Notes under the pieces: model-generated
The model's input: only the letters and a program-made list of their open reading frames with translations
Told to the model about the DNA's origin: nothing
The model's database searches: none
Origin: CAVWUA01 sp963758025
GTDB lineage: Bacteria; Planctomycetota; Planctomycetia; Isosphaerales; Isosphaeraceae
Reading direction: 5' to 3'
DNA length: 64,000 nt
NCBI GenBank assembly: GCA_963758025.1
Contig: CAVWUA010000001.1
Span: 310,001-374,000 of the forward strand
Translations under genes and position numbers: made by a program
In this document: piece by piece, positions 9,661 through 19,340 of the stretch
How positions within the stretch are numbered: position 1 is the first letter of the stretch
Layout: the number at the start of each line of letters is the position of its first letter

Positions 9661-11955
9661 TCATCGCGTTCGATTCTCACCCTCGGCCGGCTTGTCATCG
9701 ACGGCAATGGTGAGGGGCTTATTGTCCGACTCCGGCATCAAAGGAGGCTCATGAGCCAGGATCGTCACGCCTCCGATGCGCAGGCTGTAGGCGCGCTCAT
9801 CCCCGTCCCACGCACGTTCCTCCTTGCTGCTCGGTGTCGTCTCACTCTCGCAGGCAATCGTCAGGAGCTGCACTCCGGCCGGCAGGCGGAACGGCTCGGT
9901 GACGTAGAGGAAGTGTCGGTCCGTCGGAACCTCCCAGCGTGCCAGCTCACGATCTCCAGCCAGCAGCCGCACGATGCGGGGATGACGGACGGACCGAGCC
10001 TCCAGGCCAAGCCTGAGCTCTTGCTCGGCATCCGGATTATAGACCGAGAGTGTGCTCCGCTTGCCGACGACGTGGACCGGCTTCTCACACCAGCCGGGAC
10101 GGAAACCCTCGCTACAGATCAAGGTTGGCCGGGTGGGCCGAGCCATTTTCCGATGGTCGTAGACCACGGTCCTCTCGTCCTCGAAGACCTTCGACGAAGC
10201 CAGGAGTTGCTTGATCCGATCCAGATACACTGGCATCTCCGGGACCGACCCCGGCCACTGGTGCAGGATCACGTAGCGGAAGCCATGAACTTTCATGTAA
10301 AGCCACGCATAGTCTTTAAAATTGACATTCGTGGTCATTCCAATCTGCGTGAGGTCGCTCGATTTCAGGTAGTTCGGATCAGCCAGCGATTCAGTACGGA
10401 ACGGCGAATTCCAGGTCAGCGCGTTATCGAACGGGGCGTTTCCGCTTCCGCTATACCCCGCGCTGGTGCGTTCCTGGTGTTGGGACTGCCAGAGGCCGCA
10501 GATCGCGGATAGCGTGGAGCCGGTCGAGGGGGATTGCGGGGCCTCCACGAACGCCGCCCCGGGGTCGTGCCGTTCGATCCAGTCATAGCACGCGGGCAGT
10601 GGGGGAACCTCGGTCGTCGGGAAGGGGACCGTGGTCAGGTCAGCGACCGCCAGCACCGTCAGGATCGCGAACACGGCCACCCTTGTGCGGCGGTTCGCGA
10701 ATCGTGAAAGCATGGCTTTGAGCCCCGCCGCGGCCAGCACCGCCGCGCAGACGACCGCGAAGAGATTGAAGCGGGCGGGAACCCGGATCATCTGGAACGC
10801 GACGACATGCTTCTTCAGCCAGAGCGCCGGCAGGCCGATCTCGCGCTCGCCGACATGCCAGTAGGCCCCACAGGACAACAGCACCAGCAGCGCGAACAGT
10901 GCCCAGTAAAAGCGACGATGGGGAAACCGAACATGCGAGACGGCCGCCTGATGCATCAGGACCAACGTCACGATGCCGAGATAGGAGACCCGCTCTCCGA
11001 CCGTCCAGCCGTAGCCGGCCGCATCAAATGGATTGAATGGCAAGAGAATGCTGAGTCGATGGAGCACCGTGGGCATCACGAAGGTCCACGGCGGTGTGCC
11101 CAGCGACGCGAACTCCACATCGGACCGGGGCAACGAGTAGCCGTGGGACATCGCCCAGATTTGATTGCCGAAAATTAAAGCCAGGAAGGGGATGACGAGC
11201 GCGGAAAAACCGACGAACCAGGCGATCCGCGACCGCAGCCAGTGCCACTCCCCACGCCTCCACGCCCGGAGCAGTTCCCACGCCACGAACAGAACCGCCG
11301 GGATAATGACGAAGACGACGTAATAGGCCGCGCAGAGGGCGACCAGGATATAGGCGGCCGCGGCCTCGATCAATCGACGCCGGCCCGGTCTTTCCACGAA
11401 CCGCATCCAGGCCAGCAGGAACAGCGGAAAGCAGCCGACGTGGATCAATTCCAGATGCGCCCGGCCGTGGAACATCATCGGCCCGCTGAGCATCGCCAGC
11501 ATCCCGCCGAAACAGGCAGCCGCGCGATGCCGGAGGAGGTGCCAGATCAGCAGGAACGTCCCCATGCCCGTGGTCAACATCCCAAAGAACCAGACCAGGT
11601 TGAAGCAGAGGATGTCGTTGCGGATCAACAGGGACAGTGGCACGAACAGCAGGGATTGAAAATGTAAGGGGGAGAAATTCCCAAGCGGCGCACCGACGGG
11701 ATACTGAAGCTCGGGACAGATCCAGATCGATCGCCCCTCCAGCAGGCAGGTCCGATACCAGCGCATGATCCACATATGCTGGAAGAGGTCGAAGGACCCT
11801 CCCATGAGTTCCGTGCGCAGCTTCAGCGCGGCCGGATAGGTGGCGGCGGTTAGGCAGGCGAGGTAATACGCGAGCACGGCCAGCGGTGTCTTCCAGCCGA
11901 GCGATCTCGCGCCGTTTCCTTCTTCCGGATCAGAGGAGGATGAGACGTTCGACAT
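9661..11955 (-). CDS. Polytopic membrane protein, GT-C-like paralogue 3
   Basis: About 764 residues, intact, third of the tandem set. The conserved first-loop block here reads FDLFQHMWIMRWYRTC followed by YPVGAPLGN. The membrane core and the C-terminal beta-rich tail (PVYLDRIKQLLASSKVFEDER) align with the other two. The frame is open to 12126, but I chose the ATG at 11955 (MSNVSSSS) because AAGGATG precedes it and because longer starts overlap the upstream gene end at 12059. The gene spacing on the minus strand (about 70 bases to the next copy) suggests co-transcription. The function is not known beyond a likely role in glycan assembly. Confidence 0.75.
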   Translation of the reverse strand: MSNVSSSSDPEEGNGARSLGWKTPLAVLAYYLACLTAATYPAALKLRTELMGGSFDLFQHMWIMRWYRTCLLEGRSIWICPELQYPVGAPLGNFSPLHFQSLLFVPLSLLIRNDILCFNLVWFFGMLTTGMGTFLLIWHLLRHRAAACFGGMLAMLSGPMMFHGRAHLELIHVGCFPLFLLAWMRFVERPGRRRLIEAAAAYILVALCAAYYVVFVIIPAVLFVAWELLRAWRRGEWHWLRSRIAWFVGFSALVIPFLALIFGNQIWAMSHGYSLPRSDVEFASLGTPPWTFVMPTVLHRLSILLPFNPFDAAGYGWTVGERVSYLGIVTLVLMHQAAVSHVRFPHRRFYWALFALLVLLSCGAYWHVGEREIGLPALWLKKHVVAFQMIRVPARFNLFAVVCAAVLAAAGLKAMLSRFANRRTRVAVFAILTVLAVADLTTVPFPTTEVPPLPACYDWIERHDPGAAFVEAPQSPSTGSTLSAICGLWQSQHQERTSAGYSGSGNAPFDNALTWNSPFRTESLADPNYLKSSDLTQIGMTTNVNFKDYAWLYMKVHGFRYVILHQWPGSVPEMPVYLDRIKQLLASSKVFEDERTVVYDHRKMARPTRPTLICSEGFRPGWCEKPVHVVGKRSTLSVYNPDAEQELRLGLEARSVRHPRIVRLLAGDRELARWEVPTDRHFLYVTEPFRLPAGVQLLTIACESETTPSSKEERAWDGDERAYSLRIGGVTILAHEPPLMPESDNKPLTIAVDDKPAEGENRTR

Positions 11956-12058
11956 GGCGATCATCCTTGATCGTAGCCCTTCCGCAACAGGAGGAAGTCC
12001 GCGTGGTTTGTACCTGGGGTCGCGACTTCCAGCAAGGTCGATTCCGGGTCGGGTTCGT

Positions 12059-13624
12059 TCAGCGACGCGCGACATCCGGCCCTTCGGCGGTCGCTGTCCG
12101 GGGCTTCGCCTGCCGATCGAAGACATAAATCCGCGCCTGACCTCGCTGGGCGAATTCCGGGTACGTCTTCACGGGCTCCAACCCCGCGACGAGCGAGCGG
12201 AGCTGATCGCAGTAAATCCAGGGGCCCTTCAGATGGGCATCGCGCGCCACGATCCAGCGGATGTTGGGATTGGCCGGATCGGCCTCGATCAGGTTCGCGA
12301 AGGTGTACCCGGGCTTGCCGCCGTAGAACAGCGACCAGCCGGTCACGTCCACGATCTCCTGTCCCGGTTGAGCCGTCTCGGCCAGAAAATTCCCGGCATC
12401 GCGGTAGCCGACGAAACCGGCATTGATCGGCGCGAAGGTCTCGCCACCCATCCAGGCGACATACGCGGCGAGAGTCAGAACCCAGGCCGCCGGTCCCACG
12501 CGGAACCGCTCCTCCCCCTGACCGACCAGCCAGCCGGGAATCTTGATCGCGTTCAGAAGGTGGTCCAGCCCGGCGGCGGCGGCCGGGATCAAGAGGAGCC
12601 CGAGGACCATCGCATGTCGCGGCGTGCAATAGCCCCCGGTCGCATGGAGCCGAATCAATGCGAGGGAGGCCGCGGTGACGATGATGCTGACAAAGAGCCA
12701 GGACCGCGCTCGCGCCGAGAAGGGTCGGCACGACCAGAGGCCAACGAACACCAACGGCAGGAGCGGGACCGTCACCGCGTCGCGGACGGCCTTGAGCATC
12801 GCCCGGGTGGCGAGGGCGTAGGTCTTGGCCGTCGATTGGTTCGGGTCGAGCGGCCGGGCGCGTTCCACCGCCTTGGCGTCCGATTTCGGCGCGGTCCCGA
12901 GCAGCCGGGCAATGGCCGGTTTCGTTCCCAGGCCCCCCTTCGCGGCGACGTAAGGTCCGACCAGAATCGCGGGGCCGATGACCAGAAAGGCCACGGCGGC
13001 CCACCAGCGCGGCCAGTTCATCCGGGTGGCCGGGAGCAACGGCATCGCCGCGAGCGTGGCCACCAGGGCCGCCGGCAGGAGCAGCCCCTCGGGACGGCTC
13101 AGGTAGGCCAGGCCGCCGAAGCCGATCGTCAACGGCAGCCAGCCGAAAGTTCCCTCCTTCAAGAACTTCAGGGCCGACCAGAGGCCCCACATCCAGAACA
13201 GGAGGAAGGTGCTCTCGCTCAGGACGTCTCCAAAGACGTGCCCGTACAGAGGGGCGAGATAGACGAGCACGCAGGACAGCCACGCGCTTCGCGGGCCGAA
13301 CAACTCCAGCGAGACGAGATAAAGCGGAATGACCAGCAGCACGCCGGCCAGGAGCGAGACCGTCTGCGCGGCGGCTTGCCAGGCCAGCGGTCCTTCGCCC
13401 CCGACGCCTCGATGAGCGGCGGCGACGGCCAGCGGATAGATCGGATGATCGACCGCCTTGAAAATCCCGTCGAGCCAGGACCCCTGGTCGATGCGTTGCG
13501 CCTGCTCGATGTAGCGCAGGCCGTCGGCGAAGAGGATCGCCGTATGGGCCGAGAGCCAGCCGAGCAAGATCGCGGCGAAGACCATCAACAGGCCGACGCG
13601 GACCCCATGTTGAGCAGACGTCAC
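12059..13624 (-). CDS. GT39/PMT-like integral membrane glycosyltransferase
   Basis: About 521 residues with some ten membrane segments. It has the ArnT/PMT-type pattern: an acidic first loop (ILFADGLRYIEQA), then DHPIYPLAVAAAHR, the usual H-P-x-Y signature, and FGDVLSESTFLLFW. Members move a sugar from a polyprenyl-phosphate carrier to a lipid, protein or glycan on the outer face of the membrane. A GTG at 13624 with GGAGGG eight bases upstream is the best start, although the frame is open to 13699. It precedes the three large membrane proteins on the same strand. The substrate is unknown. Confidence 0.8.
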   Translation of the reverse strand: MTSAQHGVRVGLLMVFAAILLGWLSAHTAILFADGLRYIEQAQRIDQGSWLDGIFKAVDHPIYPLAVAAAHRGVGGEGPLAWQAAAQTVSLLAGVLLVIPLYLVSLELFGPRSAWLSCVLVYLAPLYGHVFGDVLSESTFLLFWMWGLWSALKFLKEGTFGWLPLTIGFGGLAYLSRPEGLLLPAALVATLAAMPLLPATRMNWPRWWAAVAFLVIGPAILVGPYVAAKGGLGTKPAIARLLGTAPKSDAKAVERARPLDPNQSTAKTYALATRAMLKAVRDAVTVPLLPLVFVGLWSCRPFSARARSWLFVSIIVTAASLALIRLHATGGYCTPRHAMVLGLLLIPAAAAGLDHLLNAIKIPGWLVGQGEERFRVGPAAWVLTLAAYVAWMGGETFAPINAGFVGYRDAGNFLAETAQPGQEIVDVTGWSLFYGGKPGYTFANLIEADPANPNIRWIVARDAHLKGPWIYCDQLRSLVAGLEPVKTYPEFAQRGQARIYVFDRQAKPRTATAEGPDVARR

Positions 13625-13705
13625 GCCGAATCCCTCCCCATCCCTGGTCTTGTCTCCGAGGCGTGCCATCCTTGGCGTGCCTCCTCGATCCCTTCGCATT
13701 CGAGC

Positions 13706-14801
13706 CTACCGCACCGACCGGGAATTCCTTGTCGCGTTCTCGGTGATGGGTTCCGGGCGTGAGCCGCGGGCTCTGGTCCGTCGTCGTTTTATCGGAAGTC
13801 CGACCTCGGCGATGGAATCGGCCAGATCACGGACTTGCGTCCCCCGGATCGTGGCCCCCCGGCGCAGGGCGGAGGCCATCGGTCCGATCACCTCCCAGGC
13901 ACGTTGTTCTTCCGATCGGCCTCGCCAACGGGCCAGACGAACCCGGACCTTCGCTTCCGCTTCGATCACCCAGCACAACCCCAGGAACTGCCAGCGCGGG
14001 AGGAACTTGCGGAAGTACAGCATCTTGCTGTGCCGCGTGATGATTCGCATCCTGGGGCTGACCGGACGGTTCTGGAGCGGTCGGAGATGCACGACCTCGA
14101 TCGACGGGTCGTACTCCACGCGCCGGCCTCGCCGACGTGCCGAGTGGCAGAGAGCGACTTCTTCGTAATATAAAAAGAAGTCTTCGTCCATCCCAACCAG
14201 GTCGTCGAGCACGGCGCGATCGACCAGCGCAGGCCCCGGTGACCCAGGGGACCGGCCCCGCGCTGACCTTCCAATCGGCCTGGTATTTCCGGCGACGGCG
14301 CGGTATGAACAGCCCGAGCAAGCTACGAAACAGGCTGGGGTCGATCCCGACCGAGGGCTGAGGGGTCCCATCCGGATTACGCAAACCGAATCCGACGATC
14401 CCCGGAGCAAGATCGCGGCGGCTCTCGAACGAGACGATCCGCCGCAAAACCTGCCCGGGCAACGCCGAATCCGCGAGCACGTCCGGGTTCAGCAGCAGAA
14501 TCCAAGGTCCTCGGCTCGCCCGCCAGCCCGTGTTGACCCCCGCGGCGAACCCGCCATTGTCGGCCCTCTGGAGGATCTGGACTGAGGCTGGCGGCGAGAC
14601 AAGCTCCTCGGGAATCGGACCTTCCGATGCATTGTCCACCACCACCAGCTCGCAACGGCCGTCGATCAGCTCGGGAGCATCAGTCAGGCTCGAAACCAGT
14701 CTTGCCACGTCGGCCCAGCCGTTGTAATTGACGATCACGACCGACAGTCGCGGGCCGTCAGGCTCAGTCACCAGGGGGTTTTGGATTGATGCAGCGTCCA
14801 C
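13706..14801 (-). CDS. GT2 family glycosyltransferase, one frame break
   Basis: About 365 residues. The GT-A fold begins with LSVVIVNYNGWADVARLV, then LVVVDNAS, the NGGFAAGVNTGW segment and the metal-binding region LLLNPDV (N-P-D in place of the usual D-x-D). The acceptor part has GMDEDFFLYYEEVALCHSAR, the ED-type motif of rhamnosyl- and related transferases. The frame breaks near 14228-14236, between VTGAC and LVDRAVL; adding one base rejoins the halves. The C-terminal 100 residues are basic. The start is a GTG at 14801. It is divergent from the sugar-transferase gene and lies just upstream of the GT39-like gene. Confidence 0.82.
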
Positions 14802-14925
14802 GAACCGGACCTTACGGTAACTTGGCCGTCCCTTAAAGCCGACTTCTCCGGAATAACTGGAATCTTTCGTCGGTTCAGCCGATGGAAGAGCTTGAGGGAA
14901 TTCTCACTCTGCGGTATTCGGTGAT

Positions 14926-14945
14926 CTCGGTATCAAAATACCGAG
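14926..14945. promoter_or_regulatory. Perfect 8-bp inverted repeat in divergent gap
   Basis: CTCGGTAT, a four-base CAAA loop, then ATACCGAG. This lies in the 267-base gap between the divergent GT2 gene (start 14801) and the sugar-transferase gene (start 15069). A site in a divergent promoter region fits an operator or an RNA hairpin in the leader of the rightward gene. There is no T-run after it, so it is a poor terminator. No clear -35/-10 pair could be assigned. Confidence 0.4.
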
Positions 14946-15068
14946 CAAGCGGGATGCCCGCCTCGCCAAGGATGGACGGGGCGTTGGATGAGCCGTCGGG
15001 GCCGAGCCGGGCACGGGTCCGGGTCCTCGTTGTCCCCGAGTTCGCCACCGATGGATCGGTGCACGCCC

Positions 15069-16116
15069 ATGACTGAACACCCCGAGACAACCGTGCCTCA
15101 CGCAGCGCCGGGAAGCCGGCTGCTGCTGGTGGGGGCACGCCGCCAAATCCGCCATCTGGCGCATTGCCTGGACCAGGGGCCCTGGTCTGGCCTGCCCGTC
15201 GTTGGCTTCGTCGATGTCTCCGGCCGAGGACGCCAGTTGGTCGTCCATCCCAAGAGCGCTCCGGTGCCCATCCTCGGGCGGGTGGAGCGCCTGGCCGAAC
15301 TGGTGGATCGCTCCGGCGCGACCGACCTGGTCGTTGCCCTTTCCGGCCGCCGCGCCGTGCCGCCTGCGACCGCAGATCAGCGGACTGAATCAAACGACGG
15401 TCCGTGTCCACTGGGTCGAGGAAGGGGCGGCCTCGACGGGTACGGGGGAATTGCTGCGCACCCATCCGCGATGGACGCCGATGCGCCCCCCCTGGTCCTT
15501 GAGGCTGGCACGCCTGGCCAAGCGTCTGTTTGACATCACGGGCGCCACGATCGGCCTGATGCTCCTCTCGCCCCTGTTCCTGGTAGTGTCCCTGTTGATC
15601 CTGATCACGTCCGGCCGGCCGATCTTCTACACCCAGGATCGCATCGGTCAGGGTGGGCGGATCTTTCCGATCTGGAAGTTCCGCAGCATGAAACGTGACG
15701 CCGAGGACGCCACCGGGCCCGTCTGGGCCTCCTTTCACGACAACCGTTGCACGAAGATCGGCGAATGGCTGAGGAACACGAACATCGACGAGTTGCCGCA
15801 GCTTTTTAATGTGATTCTTGGCAATATGAGCCTGGTCGGACCGAGGCCCGAGCGCCCGATTTTTGTCGAACAATTCCGCGCGGTGATGCCGGATTACGAG
15901 TATCGCCATGCCGTGCCGATGGGGATGACCGGCTGGGCTCAGGTCCACGGCTGGCGTGGTCGGACCTCGCTCCGCAAGCGCATCCAGTACGACCTCGACT
16001 ATATCCGCCGCTGGTCGTTCTGGCTCGATATCAAGATCCTCTTCATGACGGTCCAGCACGTCGTTTGGGGTAAGACGACCTGGAAAGGTGGCGCGAAGCG
16101 GAGGCCCCCGTGTTGA
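15069..16116 (+). CDS. Polyprenyl-phosphate sugar-1-phosphate transferase, one frame break
   Basis: About 349 residues. The N-terminal part (LLLVGARRQIRHLAHCL) is a Rossmann-like domain as found in the middle of WbaP/PssY-type proteins. The C-terminal half is the bacterial sugar transferase domain: a reentrant hydrophobic helix, then IWKFRSM, NIDELPQLFNVILGNMSLVG and PRPE. It starts glycan assembly by loading sugar-1-phosphate onto undecaprenyl phosphate at the inner membrane. The usual four N-terminal membrane helices are absent. The frame breaks between about 15350 and 15395. The ATG at 15069 is one of several possible starts; 14988 is in the same frame. It overlaps the next GT2 gene by seven bases. 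Confidence 0.85.
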
Positions 16117-17144
16117 GCCGGCCGGCCCTCTCGGTGGTCATTCCCTCTTACAACGGCCGCCATCTGCTGGAAATCTGTCTGGCGAGCGTCGCACGCCACC
16201 GACCGGCGGGGATCGGGATCGAGGTGATCGTCGCCGACGACGCCTCGACGGATGGAACGCCCGAGTGGCTGACCGCGACGTATCCCGAGGTCCGGCTCGT
16301 CCGCAACGAGCGTAATGGTGGATTCTGCGCCGCGGCCAATGCTGGAATCGCCGCCGCGACGGGCGAGGTGATCCAGCTTCTGAATAACGACACCGAGGTG
16401 ACGGCCGGCTGGGTCGAGGCTGGTCTCTTGCCGTTTCAGAACAGCGCGGTTGGCTCGGTTGCCCCCCTGGTTCTGGTCCGCTCCGATCCGGGTCGCGTCG
16501 ATTCGGCCGGAGACCAGTACACGCTGTTCGGCTGGCCCTGCAAACGCGGACATGGCGAGTCGGCCGAGTGCTGGCGGGATCATCCGTCCGATCAGGTCTT
16601 CGGCGCGAGTGGTTCGAGCGCCTTCTATCGAACCACGGCCTTGCGGCAGGTCGGGGCGTTCGACCCCACCTTCGGCTCGTATTACGAGGACGTGGACCTG
16701 GCCTTCCGGCTTCGCTGGGCAGGATATGCGTGCGTCTTCGCCCCCCGTTGCCGGATCTTGCACGAGGTTTCGGCAAGTTACGACCACGCCCGGCCGGACC
16801 TTCAGCGCCGCATGGCGCGCAATGCCGAGGTCCTCTTCTGGACGAACCTGCCAGCCTCCTGGCTGCTCGGCGCCCTGGGGCCTCATCTGGCCTTCACGCT
16901 CGCACAAGGGGCCTATCGGCTGGCGAGAGGCCGGCTGTGGCCGTTCGCGCTCGGCAAACGGGACGCCTGGCAGGCGCTTCGCGATCTGAAATCGCGGCGG
17001 CGAGTCCGGACGGAACTGGCGCGTGGGGCCAAACACCGGCCGCATTTCCCCCTGACGCTCGCGCCGTTCGCCAGCGCGCGAAACCACCTGCGACGGCCCC
17101 GGGAGGCCTCGGCGAAGCGCCCGCGTCAGGTCCGCCCTTTCTGA
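16110..17144 (+). CDS. GT2 family glycosyltransferase
   Basis: An intact 344-residue protein starting with a GTG that overlaps the preceding stop. Motifs in order: LSVVIPSYNGRHLLEICL, VIVADDASTDGTPEW, RNGGFCAAANAG, QLLNNDTEV (the N-D-D-type metal site) and GSYYEDVDLAFRLRWAG. The last 70 residues are strongly basic with one possible amphipathic or membrane helix (LLGALGPHLAFTLA). It acts with the upstream sugar-phosphate transferase, probably adding the next sugar on the cytoplasmic side. It converges with the potassium channel gene, and the two stop regions overlap by 19 bases. Confidence 0.88.
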   Translation: MLSRPALSVVIPSYNGRHLLEICLASVARHRPAGIGIEVIVADDASTDGTPEWLTATYPEVRLVRNERNGGFCAAANAGIAAATGEVIQLLNNDTEVTAGWVEAGLLPFQNSAVGSVAPLVLVRSDPGRVDSAGDQYTLFGWPCKRGHGESAECWRDHPSDQVFGASGSSAFYRTTALRQVGAFDPTFGSYYEDVDLAFRLRWAGYACVFAPRCRILHEVSASYDHARPDLQRRMARNAEVLFWTNLPASWLLGALGPHLAFTLAQGAYRLARGRLWPFALGKRDAWQALRDLKSRRRVRTELARGAKHRPHFPLTLAPFASARNHLRRPREASAKRPRQVRPF

Positions 17145-18297
17145 AATTCATGCCGGAATTGTTCGAGGTTCGCTCGGCGGCCGAGCAGGACGATGCTATC
17201 GCCGCGGGCGAACGGCTCGTCTCCCGAAGGGGGAAATTCGACTCGACCGTCGGCCCGCTTGACGGCGATGACGATCACGCCCGTGCGGCGGCCGATGTCG
17301 GCATCACGCAGGGTGAGGCCGTCCAGGGGACTGGAGATCGTCACCGGAACCTCGTCCATCTCGATGGCGAGGCTGGACCGCTGAGTCACCAGTTCGGCGA
17401 ACTCGACGGCCGAGGGGTTCGTCAGGAGCGAGGCGATCCGGCGCGCGCCGATGGACGCGGGAAGGACGATGTGATCGGCCCCCGCCTGTCGGAGTTTTTT
17501 CTGCGTGCTCGGTTGCTCGGCGCGGGCGACGATCAGCACCTTGGGTGCCATCTGCCGAGCCGTCAGGGTGATGAAGACGCTGTCCGAGTCGGAGGGCACG
17601 GTCGTCACCAGCGCCCTCGCCCGTTCCAGCCCCGCTTCGTGCAGAACGGATTCCTCCGTCGCATCGCCTACGACGTGCAGGATGCCTTGTCGCTCGATCT
17701 CGGCCAGAGGCCCCGTCGCGCGTTCGATCAGGACGAACGGCTCGTTGGCCGCCTTCAGCTCCGCGCAGAGCAGAGTCCCCATCCGGCCGAAACCGGCCAC
17801 AATCGTGTGATCTTTCATGTCCTCGATCTGCCGACGCACGCGCTGGTGTCCCAGAAGAAGCTGAATTTCGCCCTCGGTGATGAACTGGAGGACGCCCGCG
17901 ATGGTGTAGGCGACCGCCATGTAGCCCATGGCGATGATCAGCATGGTGAAGCCCCGCTCGGCGTTTGAGGTCAAGGGATGGACCTCGCCGTAGCCGACCG
18001 TCGAGACGGTGATGACCACCATATACAACGCGTCGAACGCTTTCCAGCCGATCAGCACATAGCCGGTGACTCCGAATCCGACGACGAACATCAAGGCCCC
18101 GATGCCGGAGAGAATCCGACGGACGGACCGGCGATTCCAGAATGAGATCTCCAACGGGTTGCCTGGCCCGGGAGCGATCGACGTGGCGAACGTCTCCTCG
18201 ACGGCAGCCTGTACCGGCTTGCGCGCCAGAGCCGCCGCCACCAGCCCTGGGTCGTTTTCTGGCCTGGCGGCGGCATGCCCTGAGTTCCAGCCATCAT
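17126..18297 (-). CDS. Potassium channel with RCK domain (Kch/TrkA-like)
   Basis: About 390 residues. Two membrane helices flank a pore loop with the selectivity filter TVSTVGYGEV. A Rossmann RCK/TrkA-N domain follows (HTIVAGFGRMGTLLCAEL), and then a TrkA-C domain near the end (LTLRDADIGRRTG). Such proteins form tetrameric potassium channels gated by ligands on the RCK ring. The start is uncertain. An ATG pair at 18294-18297 preceded by purine-rich sequence is in a different frame from the body, so either an undetected indel lies in the first 60 codons or an in-frame GTG at about residue 53 of the open frame is used. The core from about 18170 down is secure. Confidence 0.82.
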
Positions 18298-18314
18298 TCC
18301 TGGGGGTTCCCTCG

Positions 18315-19340
18315 TCAACGCCGGAGTCGGAACTGCTGGTTGAAGGCGACCGCCAGGACCACGACGGTCCCCAGCACGAGCCCCTCGATCTGCGTGCTAT
18401 CAATATCGCGCACGACCAGGACCGTGCCGACGATCACGATGCGGATCAGGATCAATCCGAGGACCGTGCCCCGGATCGACCCGACACCACCGGCCAGGCT
18501 GCACCCGCCGACGACCGCCGCGGTGATCGCCACCAACTCGTAAGTCTGGCCCATGCGGGCCCCCTCCCCCTGTCCGGTGTTGCCGGCGAAGAGGACGCCT
18601 CCGAGCGCCGAGAGCATGCCGGAAAGGCTGTAGGCGATCAGCTTGAGCCGTCGCGTCGGCAGGCCGCTCAGGCGCGCCGCGGCCTCGTTCCCTCCGAGCG
18701 CGTAGAAGTGGCGGCCGAGGACCGAGGCCCCCATCATGATGCTGGCCGTCACGGCGACGGCGATGAAGAGTGGCACGGTGAAGCGGTTGTCCGACCCCAG
18801 GGCACGGAACGCGGGGAAGTCCACGTTGATCGAGCGATTGTCGCTCAGGATGATCGCCAGGCTCCGCAATCCGGCCAGAGAGGCCAGCGTGGCGATGAAC
18901 GGCGGGAGCCGGAGCCAGGCGATCAGCAGGGCGTGAAACATGCCGATGAGCAGGCCCATTAGCAGGGTCAAGGCGATCGCCGCGACCACCACGCCGAGCG
19001 AGATCGGCTCGCCCGACGGTTTCGCGCCGGGGAGCCAGTCGGTCATCAGCTTCGCCGCCACAACCGAGCCCAGGGCCACCACCGAGCCGACGGACAGGTC
19101 GATGCCGCCGCAGATGATGACCACGGCCGCACCGATCGACAAGATCCCGAAAAGCGCGATGTTGTGGGTCAGCGTCCGCGCGGTCAGCTTGGTGAAGAAC
19201 GGGTGGCTCGAGGGTTCGAGCGCGTAAATCAAAGCCAGCACCGCCAGGATACCGACCACCAGCCCCAGCTCCTGAGCGCCGCTCAGGAGCGCCGCCCAGC
19301 CCGGCCGTTGCGACGCTGTCGTTGGCGTGGGACTGCTCAT
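18315..19340 (-). CDS. Sugar-type ABC transporter permease (RbsC-like)
   Basis: An intact 341-residue protein with about ten membrane helices of the BPD_transp_2 type. Hallmarks are GGIDLSVGSVVALGSVVAAK after the second helix, and the cytoplasmic coupling region GGNEAAARLSGLPTRRLKL. The ATG at 19340 overlaps the stop of the binding-protein gene (ATGA), so the two are translationally coupled. It should form the membrane channel for a carbohydrate or other small polar solute brought by the upstream lipoprotein. No ATPase gene of the RbsA type is adjacent on either side, which is unusual for this family. Confidence 0.9.
   Translation of the reverse strand: MSSPTPTTASQRPGWAALLSGAQELGLVVGILAVLALIYALEPSSHPFFTKLTARTLTHNIALFGILSIGAAVVIICGGIDLSVGSVVALGSVVAAKLMTDWLPGAKPSGEPISLGVVVAAIALTLLMGLLIGMFHALLIAWLRLPPFIATLASLAGLRSLAIILSDNRSINVDFPAFRALGSDNRFTVPLFIAVAVTASIMMGASVLGRHFYALGGNEAAARLSGLPTRRLKLIAYSLSGMLSALGGVLFAGNTGQGEGARMGQTYELVAITAAVVGGCSLAGGVGSIRGTVLGLILIRIVIVGTVLVVRDIDSTQIEGLVLGTVVVLAVAFNQQFRLRR

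Noticed and set aside
11954..13762. A 602-codon open frame on the plus strand
   Set aside because: It is antisense to the GT39-like and membrane protein genes, is rich in Arg/Gln/Gly/Pro as expected for a shadow of a GC-rich gene, and has no domain signals.
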